This document shows, piece after piece, positions 44,440 to 55,033 of a stretch of DNA of 64,000 nucleotides (position 1 is its first letter; each line of letters starts with the position of its first letter). The notes beneath the pieces are model-generated. The model worked only from the letters and a program-made list of their open reading frames with translations, had not been told where the DNA came from and ran no database searches. The position numbers and the translations under genes are program-made. Origin of the DNA: Schizophyllum amplum (lineage: Eukaryota > Basidiomycota > Agaricomycetes > Agaricales > Schizophyllaceae); contig VDMD01000002.1 in assembly GCA_007026445.1 (NCBI GenBank), positions 1,240,001 through 1,304,000 of the forward strand, written 5' to 3'.

Positions 44440-46587
44440 CTAGCTCAAGCCCCAGATCCCGGCCTTGCGCACACCGTCAACCAGCGCGTCTACGTTACCG
44501 AGCATCGTACCCAGGATCTCGCGCTTCTCGTCCGTCGTGCGCACCTTCCCTGCATCCTGATTGATCGGGACACCACCAGATGCGTTGGCCTTGTTCGGCA
44601 TGGGCGTTCCAGGCGCGCTCGACGCCGGGGTCGCAGGTCCGCTGTTGGACCGCGGCGTAGCCCAGAGCCTGGACGATGCCAAAGACCCATCTCTCGACAT
44701 CATGGACGCATCCCTCGACATCATCGACGCGTCCCGGGACATCATCGACGTATCTCGGAACATATTGGACGTCGACGCCATAGACGAGTCGCGCGCCATA
44801 GACATATCGAGCCTCGAAGACGCCATCGACGCATCCCTCCCCGTCACCTCCCTCATCGACGACACGCTCGCCGTGCCGCGGACGTGGCGTCGCCCAACAC
44901 CCAGCCCGGCGACTGAGCTCCGTTTGCGCTCGCTGCTGGGCATGCGGGGCTCGAGCTTGCCGGTGGGCAGCTGCAAGCTCGTCCTGGGGTCATCGTTCTC
45001 GAGCGACGTGAGCGACGCGGCCTTCCCGACCACGGACCTGTCCACACGGTCGACCTTGCGCGGACTAACGGGGGTGTAGTCGACGCCACCGCGCAGGAGC
45101 GCATGCGGGTCGTAAGATGCACCATAAGCAGAGATCGCGGAGGCGTTGAGCGGTCGCGGCGTCGCCGGAGGTCTGGGCGTCGTGGACTTTGGCAGGTCGA
45201 ACGTGGGCAGCTTCGGCACGTCGAAGGCGCCCTTCTCCGGAGAGGACGGTGCGGTAGAGCCTACAGAGCGGCCGGACGAAGCTGAGCCGGTCGAGTTTGT
45301 GGATGTCGTGGAGAAGGAGGAGGCGGAGCTGTTGGAGGCAGAACGCGAGGCACCGGAGAAGATGTTTGGTGTAGAGCCTTGACGCATCCCGGGATGCTGA
45401 GGGGTCGCGTTCACGTAGGGCTTGCGTGGCCGGCGAGCGGGCGTGGCGGGAACTGATGGGGTCATCGGCGGGGTCGAAGGCGTTGGTGGCGTCGAGGGTG
45501 TCGTCGGTCTGGAGGGCTTGCTCGTCTCGTTAGATGACACACGCGACCCATCTGACGACTGGCTCTCCAGCGAGGGGCATCGTTCCGTAGGGACTGGTGA
45601 TAGGAGGGAAGGGAGGTTTAGCAGGTCGGCCTTCGGCGTGAGCAGCGTGCCCGATTGATTTTCGTCGAGGAGGTAAAAGTAGAGGAACTCGAGGCATTTC
45701 ATGCGAACATCGCGCGGGGTGCCCGCCCGTTTAAGGATGCGCACAACGCTTTGCACACCGGAGCACGTCTCGAAAGTGCGAAGGGCGGCCGGCGAGTCGA
45801 CGAGGATGCAAAGAAGCGTGTCGAGGACTACGGAAGATAAATGAGGGGGCGATGATGGCTGCGAGCTGCGTCCCCCGTCATCTTTCGTGGATGGGTTCGA
45901 GGGGGGCTGTGTCGAGCCATCGGAAGCTTTCCGGGCAAGGTCGTTAGGAGAGATGGAAAGGTGCCGGGAGACGATCAAGAGGTCGACGAAGACCTGGGGG
46001 TGGCTTGAGATGTAGATTCTCACGAGAAATGAACTGACGCACCTCGAGGGCGTACTTCCTTCCCAGCCATTCCTTCGTGTTGGAGTGGTTGAGCGCAATG
46101 CCTTGGATGATGCAGAGTGCTTGTCGCATCTGCGTAACCAGCCTGGGTTCGGCCAGTTCCTTGTCGGCTACGATTATTGAGTCAGCTGATGCATGGATTG
46201 CAATACGAGTACGCACTCTTGGAAAGCCCCTTGCTAGTAATCTCCTCCAGCTTGGGTAAAAATGCAGCCAGATACGTCAAGAGCCGCGAGGGAACTGAAA
46301 AACATGGTTGGTGGCGTTCCGTCGGGAAGCTGGTCACGCACTGTTGCATTCGAAGGTGTATTGTAACGCCATGAGAGTATCGATGCCGCCGTCGTCGTCC
46401 CTCTTCATGCAAGACACAGCGAGTATGTGTTCGAGCTCGTCGAGTGCGTTCCCTCTGGTGGCCGTCGACGACCGCGAAGAACAGAGCTAGAGGAAGTATC
46501 AGATAATGATGAAGATGCGCGCCGAACGTCGCTCACAGCGTCAAGCTCGTCCTGCACGGCGGCAGCAAGCGTCCGGCCGTCGTCCAT
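44440..46587 (-). CDS. Cdc14-type protein of the septation initiation network
   Basis: It resembles fission-yeast Cdc14, the partner of kinase Sid1 in the septation initiation network (unrelated to the budding-yeast phosphatase of the same name). From the probable ATG at 46587 (MDDGRTLAAAVQDELDA) and across introns it reads YLAAFLPKLEEITSKGLSK, LVTQMRQALCIIQGIALNHS, VFVDLLIVSRHLSISP and VRMKCLEFLYFYLLDENQ, the diagnostic block. A long Ser/Thr/Pro-rich insert follows, with a heptad-like repeat (MSRDASM, three units, about 44690-44760). The C-terminus is EILGTMLGNVDALVDGVRKA before TAG at 44440-44442. The N-terminal exon joins are approximate. Confidence 0.82.
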
Positions 46588-46787
46588 CGTGGTGGCTGCG
46601 CAGATCGAACACGCCTCCGCGGCGCTCCAACAGAGATGAATTCGGCAAACACGCAGCGGTGGCTGTGCCAACACGCGTTCAACTAGCACGTGATCGCGCG
46701 GGGTGACTGGCACACGGTTCGGCCCGGTGGCGGACTCGCGGGACGCCGCATTGCGCTCACGGCGTCTGTCTCTTGTTCTGATCCGTC
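46588..46787. promoter_or_regulatory. Bidirectional spacer, Cdc14-type (-) / FAH-family (+)
   Basis: 200 bp between divergent starts. No core promoter motif stands out. Confidence 0.42.
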
Positions 46788-48054
46788 ATGGCTCCCATGA
46801 AGACGGTAAGAGACGAGAGCGATATGTGCGAAACATCATGCTGAGGAACACAGAACTGGACGCGTCTCATCCGATTTGTCGCAGCGGAGACCGCGCGGGT
46901 GCACATTGGCGAGCCCGTCGACGCTGCGCTCGATGTCGGCCTCGCGGCACATCAAGGGGGCCTCATACGCGCCAAAGAGATTGTTGGGAGCGCTTTGGAT
47001 CCCACTGCAGCGGTAACCAGTCGGGTTCTCACAGTGAAGACGCTGTTATCGCCACTGTCGCGCGAGCAGGTGAAGCTCGTGCGATGCCTGGGGCTGAACT
47101 ACAAGGACCATGCTGTACGCTCTCTTCCCTCATCCGCAATCTTCGTCTGATCATGACAATATATTCAGGCTGAGGCGAAGATGGCGTTGCCTGCGTGAGC
47201 CTCATTTATCGAGGCCAGGCCGTTGTCCTCATGCTTCCTGCAGATTCCCCGTTCTCTTCTACAAGCCGGTGACATCGCTCATTGGCCCGAATGCGCCGGT
47301 AATCATCCCCGCTGCTGCATGCCCGCCAAAGGACAATCTCTCGGACTACGAAGTCGAGCTAGTCATTGTCATCGGCAAGACATGCAAGGATGTTAAGGCA
47401 GCGGATGCTCTTGACTACGTACTTGCCTACTCCGGTACGCTTCATTCACTATATGTACACTCGTTGGAAGCTCCTACACAGTACAGGCGCCAACGACGTG
47501 TCGTTCCGCAAGCATCAGCTGGCGGTATCGCAATGGGGCTTCTCAAAGAGCTTCGGTATGCCATCGTCTTTGACCTTTTCTTTGGAATGAGCTGACCTTG
47601 CACGGCAGATAACACCAATCCGTTTGGCCCTTGTCTTGTGGCAGCTACTGCGATCAAGGACCCGCAGAATGTTCCACTGAGAACAGTTCTCAATGGAGAA
47701 ACCGTCCAGGACGGCACGACTAAGTCAGTTCTGCCCCAAGACTGCCAGTGGAGACGCATCAGAGATAGCTGATCTCTTTCAAGGGAACAAATCTTCGGTG
47801 TGCGCGACACCATCGCACACCTCTCGCAGGGGACCACCCTCGAAGCCGGGACCATTATCTTGACTGGTGCGCTGTCTGATACTGACGTTTCTAGCTTGCT
47901 AACATCCCTCGCAGGAACACCAAAGGGTGTCGGCTTCGTCAAGAGTCCGCCCATCTTCCTCAAGCACGGCGACAAGATGAGCGTCTGGGTTGGCGGCGGC
48001 ATCGGCTCGTTGTACAACGACGTCGTCGAGGAGCCCGCCCGGGCCAAGCTGTAG
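46788..48054 (+). CDS. Fumarylacetoacetate hydrolase (FAH) family enzyme
   Basis: This family hydrolyses or decarboxylates acylpyruvates and oxaloacetate with a bound Mg2+ (FAHD1/FAHD2-like). From the ATG at 46788 (MAPMKT, intron, NWTRLIRFVAAETARVHIGE) the frame continues to LVRCLGLNYKDHA, FPVLFYKPVTSLIGPNAPVI, DNLSDYEVELVIVIGKTCKD with the metal-binding Glu pair, GANDVSFRKHQLAVSQWGFS, DNTNPFGPCLVAATAIKD, ILTGTPKGVGFVKSPPIFL and the end ARAKL, TAG at 48052-48054. Seven or more short introns interrupt it. The length and motif order fit FAHD2-type proteins. The true substrate is unknown. Confidence 0.88.
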
Positions 48055-48704
48055 TTCCTCCTCACGACCCTGTTGCAAGTATCCCGGATGGATCTTGTAT
48101 CGCACAATGTAAGCACACCTTGTACCACTGACCAAATTATATGTTCTTCGCCTTGCAAGCTTGTTGCCAGACGTTCTTTCCGAACCATCCTCAAGATTGA
48201 AAACGAGACTGGCATTGCGGTACGTAAAGACAAGCGAAGGTACCACATGTGCTTCCAGTCCGATGCTAGTAAGTGGTCCGACGTTGCGCTACTGAAAATC
48301 GAATAGAGCAAGTGTCCATCAAGTCCGTTTGGTGATGTAAGAATTCGGAAAATGGGAGTCCGTCTCGCGCTAACGACAAGAAGTCTGTCTCCCGACAACA
48401 GGTCCATAACGAAGTGACCTAACGTCACAACGAGAAACGCAAGCTAATGGCAGGAAATGACAAAGCAGAACGAGAGAGATGAAAACTAATGGTGGGTTGC
48501 TACTTTTTCATTTTTTTTCATTTTTTTATTTTTTCATTTTTTTGGAGCTGGTAGGGGCAACCTCGCTTGGGTTCCTCCTATTTCAGCGATGGCGGCCTGG
48601 GTTTGGTTGCGGATACTTAATGGCCGTACAGGGAGCGCTGTTGCGCTGCGACCTGGACGGCACTTCGGCTATCACCCCTCCAAGCGCCGTCACCGCCTCT
48701 CTCC
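48055..48704. other. Gene-free interval with a T-rich tract
   Basis: I see no gene. Between about 48499 and 48543 the plus strand is a run of T's broken by single C/A/G bases, four to five T-tracts in a row. This could be a nucleosome-free promoter element or an old poly(A) trace read from the minus strand. Confidence 0.45.
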
Positions 48705-49283
48705 TCATCGCACATAGCAGTACGCTGGCTGCGCCGGAAGGTACCACGGGCCTGCACACGGCGGGAACGGTGGCCCTCGCTGTGGCGCGCACCTCGCTTG
48801 CTCTTGATACGACCGCCCCGGCGTCGGCACGGGTGGTCGTGTCGGAAGAGAGGGCGCGTAAGGGTAGTAGGCAGCAGCGGCGTGCCAGTCCCAGCCTTCG
48901 CGGGGTGGCATCGCTCGTTTCGGCGCAGGGGGTGCTGCGCGTCGCGGGCGGGGTTTCGCCTTCGGTGGCGGCGCCTTCCTTGGTGGAGGGTCCCTTCTCG
49001 GTGTGGGGTCCCTCCTCACAGGCGGCGGCGCGCGCGCCATCTCCTGTTCCCTCTTCGCCTGCTGCGTTTGCAGCCACACTGTCTCCCATTGGTCTAGCGG
49101 GTACCCGCCATGGTATCCCATTTCCATATTCAAATAATTCTCGTCCTGCGCCCAGCTAAGGGGAGGACGGTATTGCCGTGGTCGGGGTCGAACTAGCGGT
49201 GGTGGTTGGCAAGCTTCGACGCTGAGTGGCTTGGTGGTGGCGGCTCCCGCACTAGACGGGATCCTGGCGTTGACCCTCCCCAT
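48705..49283 (-). CDS. Pro/Arg-rich hypothetical protein
   Basis: A single open frame of 192 codons runs from an ATG at 49283 to a TGA near 48705. The N-terminal third is less biased (YRPPLSWAQDENYLNMEMGY, then LDQWETVWLQTQQAKREQEM). The middle is a basic proline repeat and the C-terminus is Pro/Tyr/Trp-rich. No domain was recognised. The opposite strand is also open here because of the repetitive composition, so strand choice rests on having an ATG start and the better-mixed N-terminus. It could be non-coding. Confidence 0.4.
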   Translation of the reverse strand: MGRVNARIPSSAGAATTKPLSVEACQPPPLVRPRPRQYRPPLSWAQDENYLNMEMGYHGGYPLDQWETVWLQTQQAKREQEMARAPPPVRRDPTPRRDPPPRKAPPPKAKPRPRRAAPPAPKRAMPPREGWDWHAAAAYYPYAPSLPTRPPVPTPGRSYQEQARCAPQRGPPFPPCAGPWYLPAQPAYCYVR

Positions 49284-49715
49284 CGCCAGCTTTAAGGCGT
49301 GCAGCGATGCATAGCGGATTAGCTTGAGGAGGTCAGCGCGTCCGTTCTCCTGGCAGGCGGCGCCTCAGAAATAATTCTTCAAATTACATTGAAGGAGGGA
49401 CATATTGAGAGGTCCAGTCTATGATGGCGGCGGTGCTCTTCTCTGGAATGGAAGCCCATCCTGTCCCTTGCATATCTCCAGGGAAGTATGTCTGGACCGC
49501 CGTGGTCTTAGGCTACGTCCAATGGCATGAATTGCGGCAAGATTCGTTTGCTAAATTTACGTCTAACCCTCCGACCGTGGGCGTCATTATGAAGATGAAC
49601 GAGATGCAGGCATTGCCGCAGGCCACTCCGGATATTCGAGGATCAATCGTGGTAATGGTATACATATTTATATTCAGCGGTCAAACATGTACAAATACAT
49701 TCGCGCCACAATCTC
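49284..49715. other. Spacer without recognised feature
   Basis: About 430 bp between the hypothetical gene's start and the 3' end of the hydrolase fusion. Nothing was recognised. Confidence 0.4.
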
Positions 49716-51467
49716 TTAGAGCTTCTTCAGATAACCCTCCAGCATCGCCCAGAACTTCTCTGTCTCGTCGATCATCGGGAGATGCCCCGCTCCCTCGATC
49801 TCTGCAAACTCTACCTGCACCCCCTCCGCGCCGCGAGCTTCGTTCCACTGGTCTCGCAGCTTCTGCAACCCCGCTCCCACTTTGCCTCCACCGTCCAAGC
49901 TTCCCGCTACCAGCAAGACCGGCAGTCGACTCTCGAGAAGACCCTTCCCGGCATTCTCCGACGAGGCGGGGAAGAGGTCGTAGTCTTGTAGGGCGCTCGC
50001 CCCCAACGCGAAGCCCGGAATACTTGTGCCATGAACCATGCCTGCTACCCACGCACCGCGCGCAGACCGCGACCCTGGCGGATGCCCGCTGGCACTGCCG
50101 GGAAAGCAGGGCGAGCCAGCAGGAAACCAGCGCGGTATAGTGACATCCGCGAGCGCGGCCATACCTGCGCCTTCCCCGCGCTCAGCCTCCGTTTCCTGTG
50201 CGAGAGCTATACGCGCATCCCAAGCTTCGCGATTACCCGCCGGTGTGCGGGGGCCCGTATCGCAAGCGACGACAGCCTTAGTTCGATTCGGGAACTGGGC
50301 TGCAAAGGAGAGTGCGACTGCGCCACCCTGCGACACGCCCACGACGGCATGCAAGAGTGGAATTTGGAGCGCATCCAACACGTCCGCAAGATCGCGCGCA
50401 AGCTGGGGGATGGACAGCGGCGCAGGAGATGTGGAAGATTTACCGTGTCCGCGCGCGTCGTGGAGGAGAATGTTGTACCCGCGCGGCGCAGCAGGCTCTT
50501 GTGGAGCGAGAAGGAAGGGTACAAGGCGATCCCACATCGAGAGGTCGGTGAGGAGAGAATTGCTGAGTGCAATCCAGGGTGATGTGGGGTTCGTGGTGAG
50601 GGTGACGGCGTGTATACGGTGCTCCGGGGAGGAAGGGAGGGAGATGATGTGCTGAAACGCGTTCAATGGGGGCAGGACGATCTGTGTCAAGATGTGGACG
50701 TACCTCTTCCCTGACGCAGGGCCATGATACGGGATCGTCAGCCATACCGTCGATGTCGAGCGAGAGCAGGAGGCGCGAGACCATATTATAGGTCGCTGTC
50801 ACTGCCGCGGCCTCGACAAGCAGGTCATCCAACAAGTCATCCTTGAAGTGAGACTCGGGATCGGAGATGAGGTTTTGACCCTCGCCATTGAGCCATGTTA
50901 CGAGTGCGATACGTAGCGCGTTCGTCACGTCTGGCGGCACGCGGACGTCCTTTGTGCTCGCGTCGGCGAACGCTATGCCCGCAGCAAGCAGCGAGCTGAG
51001 TACACCGGGCGTCGCGGAGGTGCGCGAGCGGTCGACAATGTTGCGGATAACGAAGAGCTGGTGCGATGTCAGCCCGTGGGATCGCCCTACGTGCTCGTGG
51101 TGTAGCCATTCGTACGCTGCGCCATTGTGCGCTGCCACGCGGAGGATCTGGGCGATACGGGTTCAGCTTATGTGTTTGTGTGTCTTCAATAAACTGGACG
51201 TACTACAGCTTCTCTCAGATCTCCTGGGAGCTTTCCTTTGGTCCGGATCGCGCCCAGGAGTGAATTCCAGCCCTCTGCGACGGGGGGAACATGCAGCAAC
51301 GCCGCATCCAGAGATGTTATCCCTCTGGCCCCGCGTCTCTCGCGTATAGCGTCTGCTATGGCTGACGCGCCCGGTTGAGGGTATCGTCCTGGGATAACGC
51401 GTGATGGAGGCATGAGAACAAGAGGCGCACCGAGCCGCGGAGGCAGATCGGAACAACGGGGCGACAT
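49716..51467 (-). CDS. Carboxymuconolactone-decarboxylase domain fused to an enol-lactonase-like alpha/beta hydrolase
   Basis: From the ATG at 51467 the first exon contains TSLDAALLHVPPVAEGWNSL and GKLPGDLREA. A 59-bp intron (51148-51206) leads to ILRVAAHNGAAYEWLHHEHV, an AhpD/CMD-fold domain. After DIDGMADDP a 49-bp intron beginning GTATCATGGC would join in frame to IVLPPLNAFQHIISLPSSPE. An alpha/beta hydrolase follows, with SNSLLTDLSMWDRLVPFLLA, NILLHDARGHGKSS, the nucleophile elbow GVSQGG, and the His near GAGHLPMIDE. The stop is near 49716. Both activities belong to neighbouring steps of the beta-ketoadipate pathway. If the intron is not spliced, these are two tightly packed genes, but no stop codon or start ATG separates them clearly. 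Confidence 0.72.
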
Positions 51468-51979
51468 CCGATGTTCGTTTTGGACAGGGAAGGCTTTCTA
51501 TTCTGACCGATCCTACTCCTGAGCGCTGAGCCGCTATATTCTACAGTTCAATTATTGAATCCTGGTATAGCTGGTATCCTACGCATGCTATGCAGCCTGA
51601 TTCGCTACCGTATGTTGCTCTGCTTCTGGACGCTTGCTCAGATGACCGGAAGGTCTCGTCACGTCACCTCCCCACTGCCCAGTGCACGCCGGTCCCGATA
51701 GTTTTGCTGAGTTGCTGCTCGTGCATGCCACAGCCAAAGCCAGATTGAAAAGTAGGTGAGAGTGATGTTCCATCGAACTTGTCTCAATCAGAGTGTCGGG
51801 CGCTTATCGACGCGCTGACGACAGAGAAAGACACCGAGGACGCCGAGGTAAAAGGCCCGCCTGCGATTCGGACATCGCGACGCGGTGGGTACCCGCGTCA
51901 TGAGCTTCGTAAGACTCTGCTGAATAATTCACGCGCCTGAGTGCGTAGTATAAAGGCCAGGCTGGGGGACATCCATCGT
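51468..51979. promoter_or_regulatory. Bidirectional spacer, CMD-hydrolase (-) / aldo-keto reductase (+)
   Basis: About 510 bp between divergent starts. No clear motif or gene. Confidence 0.42.
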
Positions 51980-53491
51980 ATGTTGTTGACGTCCCGGCTA
52001 TCCCCCGTTCTCCGCAGATCTCACGGTCTGTTACCGTCACCGTTATCGCCACCCATCAGAGCTCTATCCACGACGCGAATCGCAATGGCTGAGGAACAAG
52101 TCAAGCTCGAGTATGATGCGAAGAATATGCCCTTCCGCCGCCTGGGGCCCAGCGGCCTGCGTGTGCCGGTGTTCTCTCTTGGCGGATGTACGTGATCTAC
52201 GTGCTACCATCCGATCTGCTTAACGCGATCCCACCACAGGGATCACCCTTGGTGGTAGCATAGTTGGTGACCACGTCAAGGTACGTCAACGTCTACGCGT
52301 CTCCTCGCATATTGCTAACCTCATTCATGTAGGAAATCATCAAGACAGCGTACGAGAATGGCATCAAGTGCGTCCAACGAACATCTGCAACTCTCAGGGA
52401 CTGAGCGATTGCATAGCATGTTCGACACAGCAGAGGCCTACGCGTCGGGCAAGTCAGAGATCGAGATGTGCGTCTTCGATTGTCCCAAGCCGATCAGTCG
52501 CTCATATCCGCAGGGGACGTGTCTTCAAGGAGCTTGGCTTGCGCCGCTCCGACCTGATTGTCACCACCAAGATCTTCTTCGGCGTGCGCGAGGGTCCTAA
52601 CCAGCGCGGCCTCTCTCGCAAGCATGTCATTGAGGGCACGCGTGAGAGCCTCGCCCGCCTCCAGCTCGAATACGTCGATATCATCTTCGCGCATCGCCCG
52701 GATGTGAACACGCCCATGGAGGAGGTCGTCCGCGCCTTCAACTACGTGATCGAAAAGGGCTGGGCCTTCTACTGGGGCACCTCGGAGTGGTCCGCGCAGC
52801 AGATTGAGGAGGCATACAGCGTGTCCGCTCGCCTCGGCCTCATCGCACCCATCGCGGAGCAGTGCCAGCATCATATGTTCCACCGTGAGCGCCCAGAGAA
52901 GGAGTACGCGCCGCTGTACCGCAACTACGGCATCGGCACGACTGTCTGGTCCCCGCTCGCCTACGGCCTGCTCACGGGCAAGTACAACGACGGTGTGCCG
53001 GAGAACTCACGTCTCGCGAAGGAAGCCTTCTTCAAGGAGACCAAGGAAGGGCTCTCATCCGGCGAAGGCCAGGCCAAGATCGAGAAGGTCAAGAAGATCA
53101 CCGCGATTGCCGAAAGTGCGTATTTATACTGGCACTGAGCGCTGAGCGACGGCGCCTGACTGACCAACCTGCACAGAGCTGGGCACAACGACCGCCGCCC
53201 TCGCGCTCGCTTGGGTCGCACGGCACCCCAACACCTCAACCGTCATCCTCGGCGCATCGAAGCCAGAACAGGTCACCGAGAACCTCAAGGCCATCGAAGT
53301 TATACCCAAGCTCACGCCCGAAATCCTGGAGGAAATCGACGGCATCCTTGAGAACAAGCCCGCGGCATTGGTACGTGCCTGCCCTTCTATTCACTTTCTC
53401 AAGGGACCCAGCTGACCCTCTGCTGCCGCAGCCTTCGTACCGTATCCCTTTGCTCGACCCTTACGGCGCAAAGCCGACGAACATCTACTAA
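51980..53491 (+). CDS. Aldo/keto reductase, potassium-channel beta-subunit type
   Basis: NADPH-dependent oxidoreductase of the AKR6-like branch. It carries LGPSGLRVPVFSLGG, TLGGSIVGDHVKEIIKTAYE, FDTAEAYASGKSE with catalytic Asp and Tyr, SDLIVTTKIFFGV with Lys, and LEYVDIIFAHRPDVNTPMEE with His, completing the AKR tetrad. It continues with YWGTSEWSAQQIEEAYSVSA, TVWSPLAYGLLTGKYNDG, TVILGASKPEQVTENLKAI and the end YGAKPTNIY, TAA at 53489-53491. The usual start would be the ATG at 52085 (MAEEQVKLEYDAKNM). An in-frame ATG at 51980 adds 35 basic, acid-free residues that look like a mitochondrial leader. Both are kept in the span. Confidence 0.9.
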
Positions 53492-55033
53492 GCTACGCGC
53501 AAGTCAAGGAACGGGGAGTGATGTTCGCACCCGTGTACTGGATTTTAAACATGTATAACAATGGTGTACGAGTCAAAGACCACTTGGAACTGTTCCCAGG
53601 CTGTGAACTACGGTTAAGAGCGAGCTCCCCGCACCAAATATTTGGTCGTTTGTTCGGCATATCCCGCGTTCCGTGCCGAATTCAGCGGCCTGTTCTCGTC
53701 TTGGCAAGCACTCCTTCACAACTCATCCAGCACCATTTTCGTTGATACAATGTACATCGCTGTACCCTTCTGTCGAATCAAGGTCAGTCTGGAGCCGACA
53801 TGCTAATTCGAGCTCGTCGGCATGGACGATTTCCCGCTGTATAGCAACGGTCTAGCTACTTACTCGCTCCCACGAAGTAACACGTCTGGGAACAGCGCAA
53901 CGCCTGCCGGTCAGTCCAGGGTCAGTCTTCCTGTCTTCCCTGCAGTGCCTTGCTTATCCGATATGTCAGAGTCATCGCCAGTCATTGCTCTCCCGATCGA
54001 TAACCTTGAACTCAATGGGCTTCGGGTCCTTCTGTTCCGAAAGCAAAATCAGCTCCGCGCGGAGGGGCAGTGAAGATAGGAAGCCATCTGCCTGAAGAAG
54101 CCGGGGTTGTGCAATTGAAAAGTATGTGCGGCCTCTGAGTCAGACGTGAGTCTAGCGCATCGTCACTCTTCCATAGGGAGACTTCGAATCGCAGAGAGAC
54201 GAGTCTCTGTATCTTGCGCGCATCGCGCGTCGCTTGACGTGGAATGAGCCCTCACTGAAATTGTTTATAGCCGCTGAACGGTGCGTTCAATCCAGTATGA
54301 TGTCGTAGGCCTCCATAGTCACGGGGCAGGATTTCGCCCGCACAATTCTCTATTCCCCGTCGGAATGACGACTTCATAGCTTCGCTGCCCTGGTCTTTTC
54401 GAGACACAAAGGCATCGGTGAACTGCCATGGGAGTAACGACGGAAATGAGGTGTGGTATGAAGTTCGACAAGTGTGTAACTTTAAGGCGACTGAACAACA
54501 ACTTACAGCGTTCAAAAAGCGGGTATACTAGGACCTAGGTATCAATAGTTCAAGTCACAACTCAACTCTCGATCTCTCTCGATGAACACCGGCGGACACC
54601 CATCGGCTTTTGTGAGGCTCCTCTCGCACAACTGCTCCCCCTCCTCTCGTTGCTTGGCAATGGTACCATCGAACCAGCTCCCTGGGTTGTGCATACCCTT
54701 CTGTATACGAATCTGCCGACTGACTTCCTCATCCCGCCGAATTCAGCTCGCTTCTGAAGGCCGTCCTGCACGCGACAATGCCTGATTTATCGATACCATC
54801 GTATGGCTGTTCGGGGATAGCGTCTCTCACGAGCGACGTCACGCGACTGCACTTATAGCATGCAGGCTCAAGACTGGATGATCCTTGCTTTCCCCCGAAC
54901 TTCACCATAACCGCAGCTGCTAGTGTACCCTCACGCATCGACCGCTTGCTCGCCAGAATGCATTCCAAGACCCCTGCCAACGACCGGCCACCGTCGTCGG
55001 CAACAACGTGAGTGACTATTACACAGCTCGACC
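53492..55033. other. 1.5-kb interval without recognised gene
   Basis: Base composition is more AT-rich than in the genes. Small open frames on both strands show no domain, good start or splice pattern. One minus-strand frame near 54252-54515 faintly resembles an aldehyde-dehydrogenase tail but is too weak to annotate. Confidence 0.4.

Noticed and set aside
47442..48428. 328-codon minus-strand frame under the FAH-family gene
   Set aside because: It lies opposite well-supported exons and shows no domain of its own.
48479..49159. 226-codon plus-strand open frame
   Set aside because: It starts in the T-rich tract and overlaps the better minus-strand frame. Its composition is that of a shadow.
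54252..54515. Minus-strand frame with an aldehyde-dehydrogenase-like tail
   Set aside because: Only a few residues resemble the family, with no upstream catalytic blocks in the neighbourhood. Probably chance.
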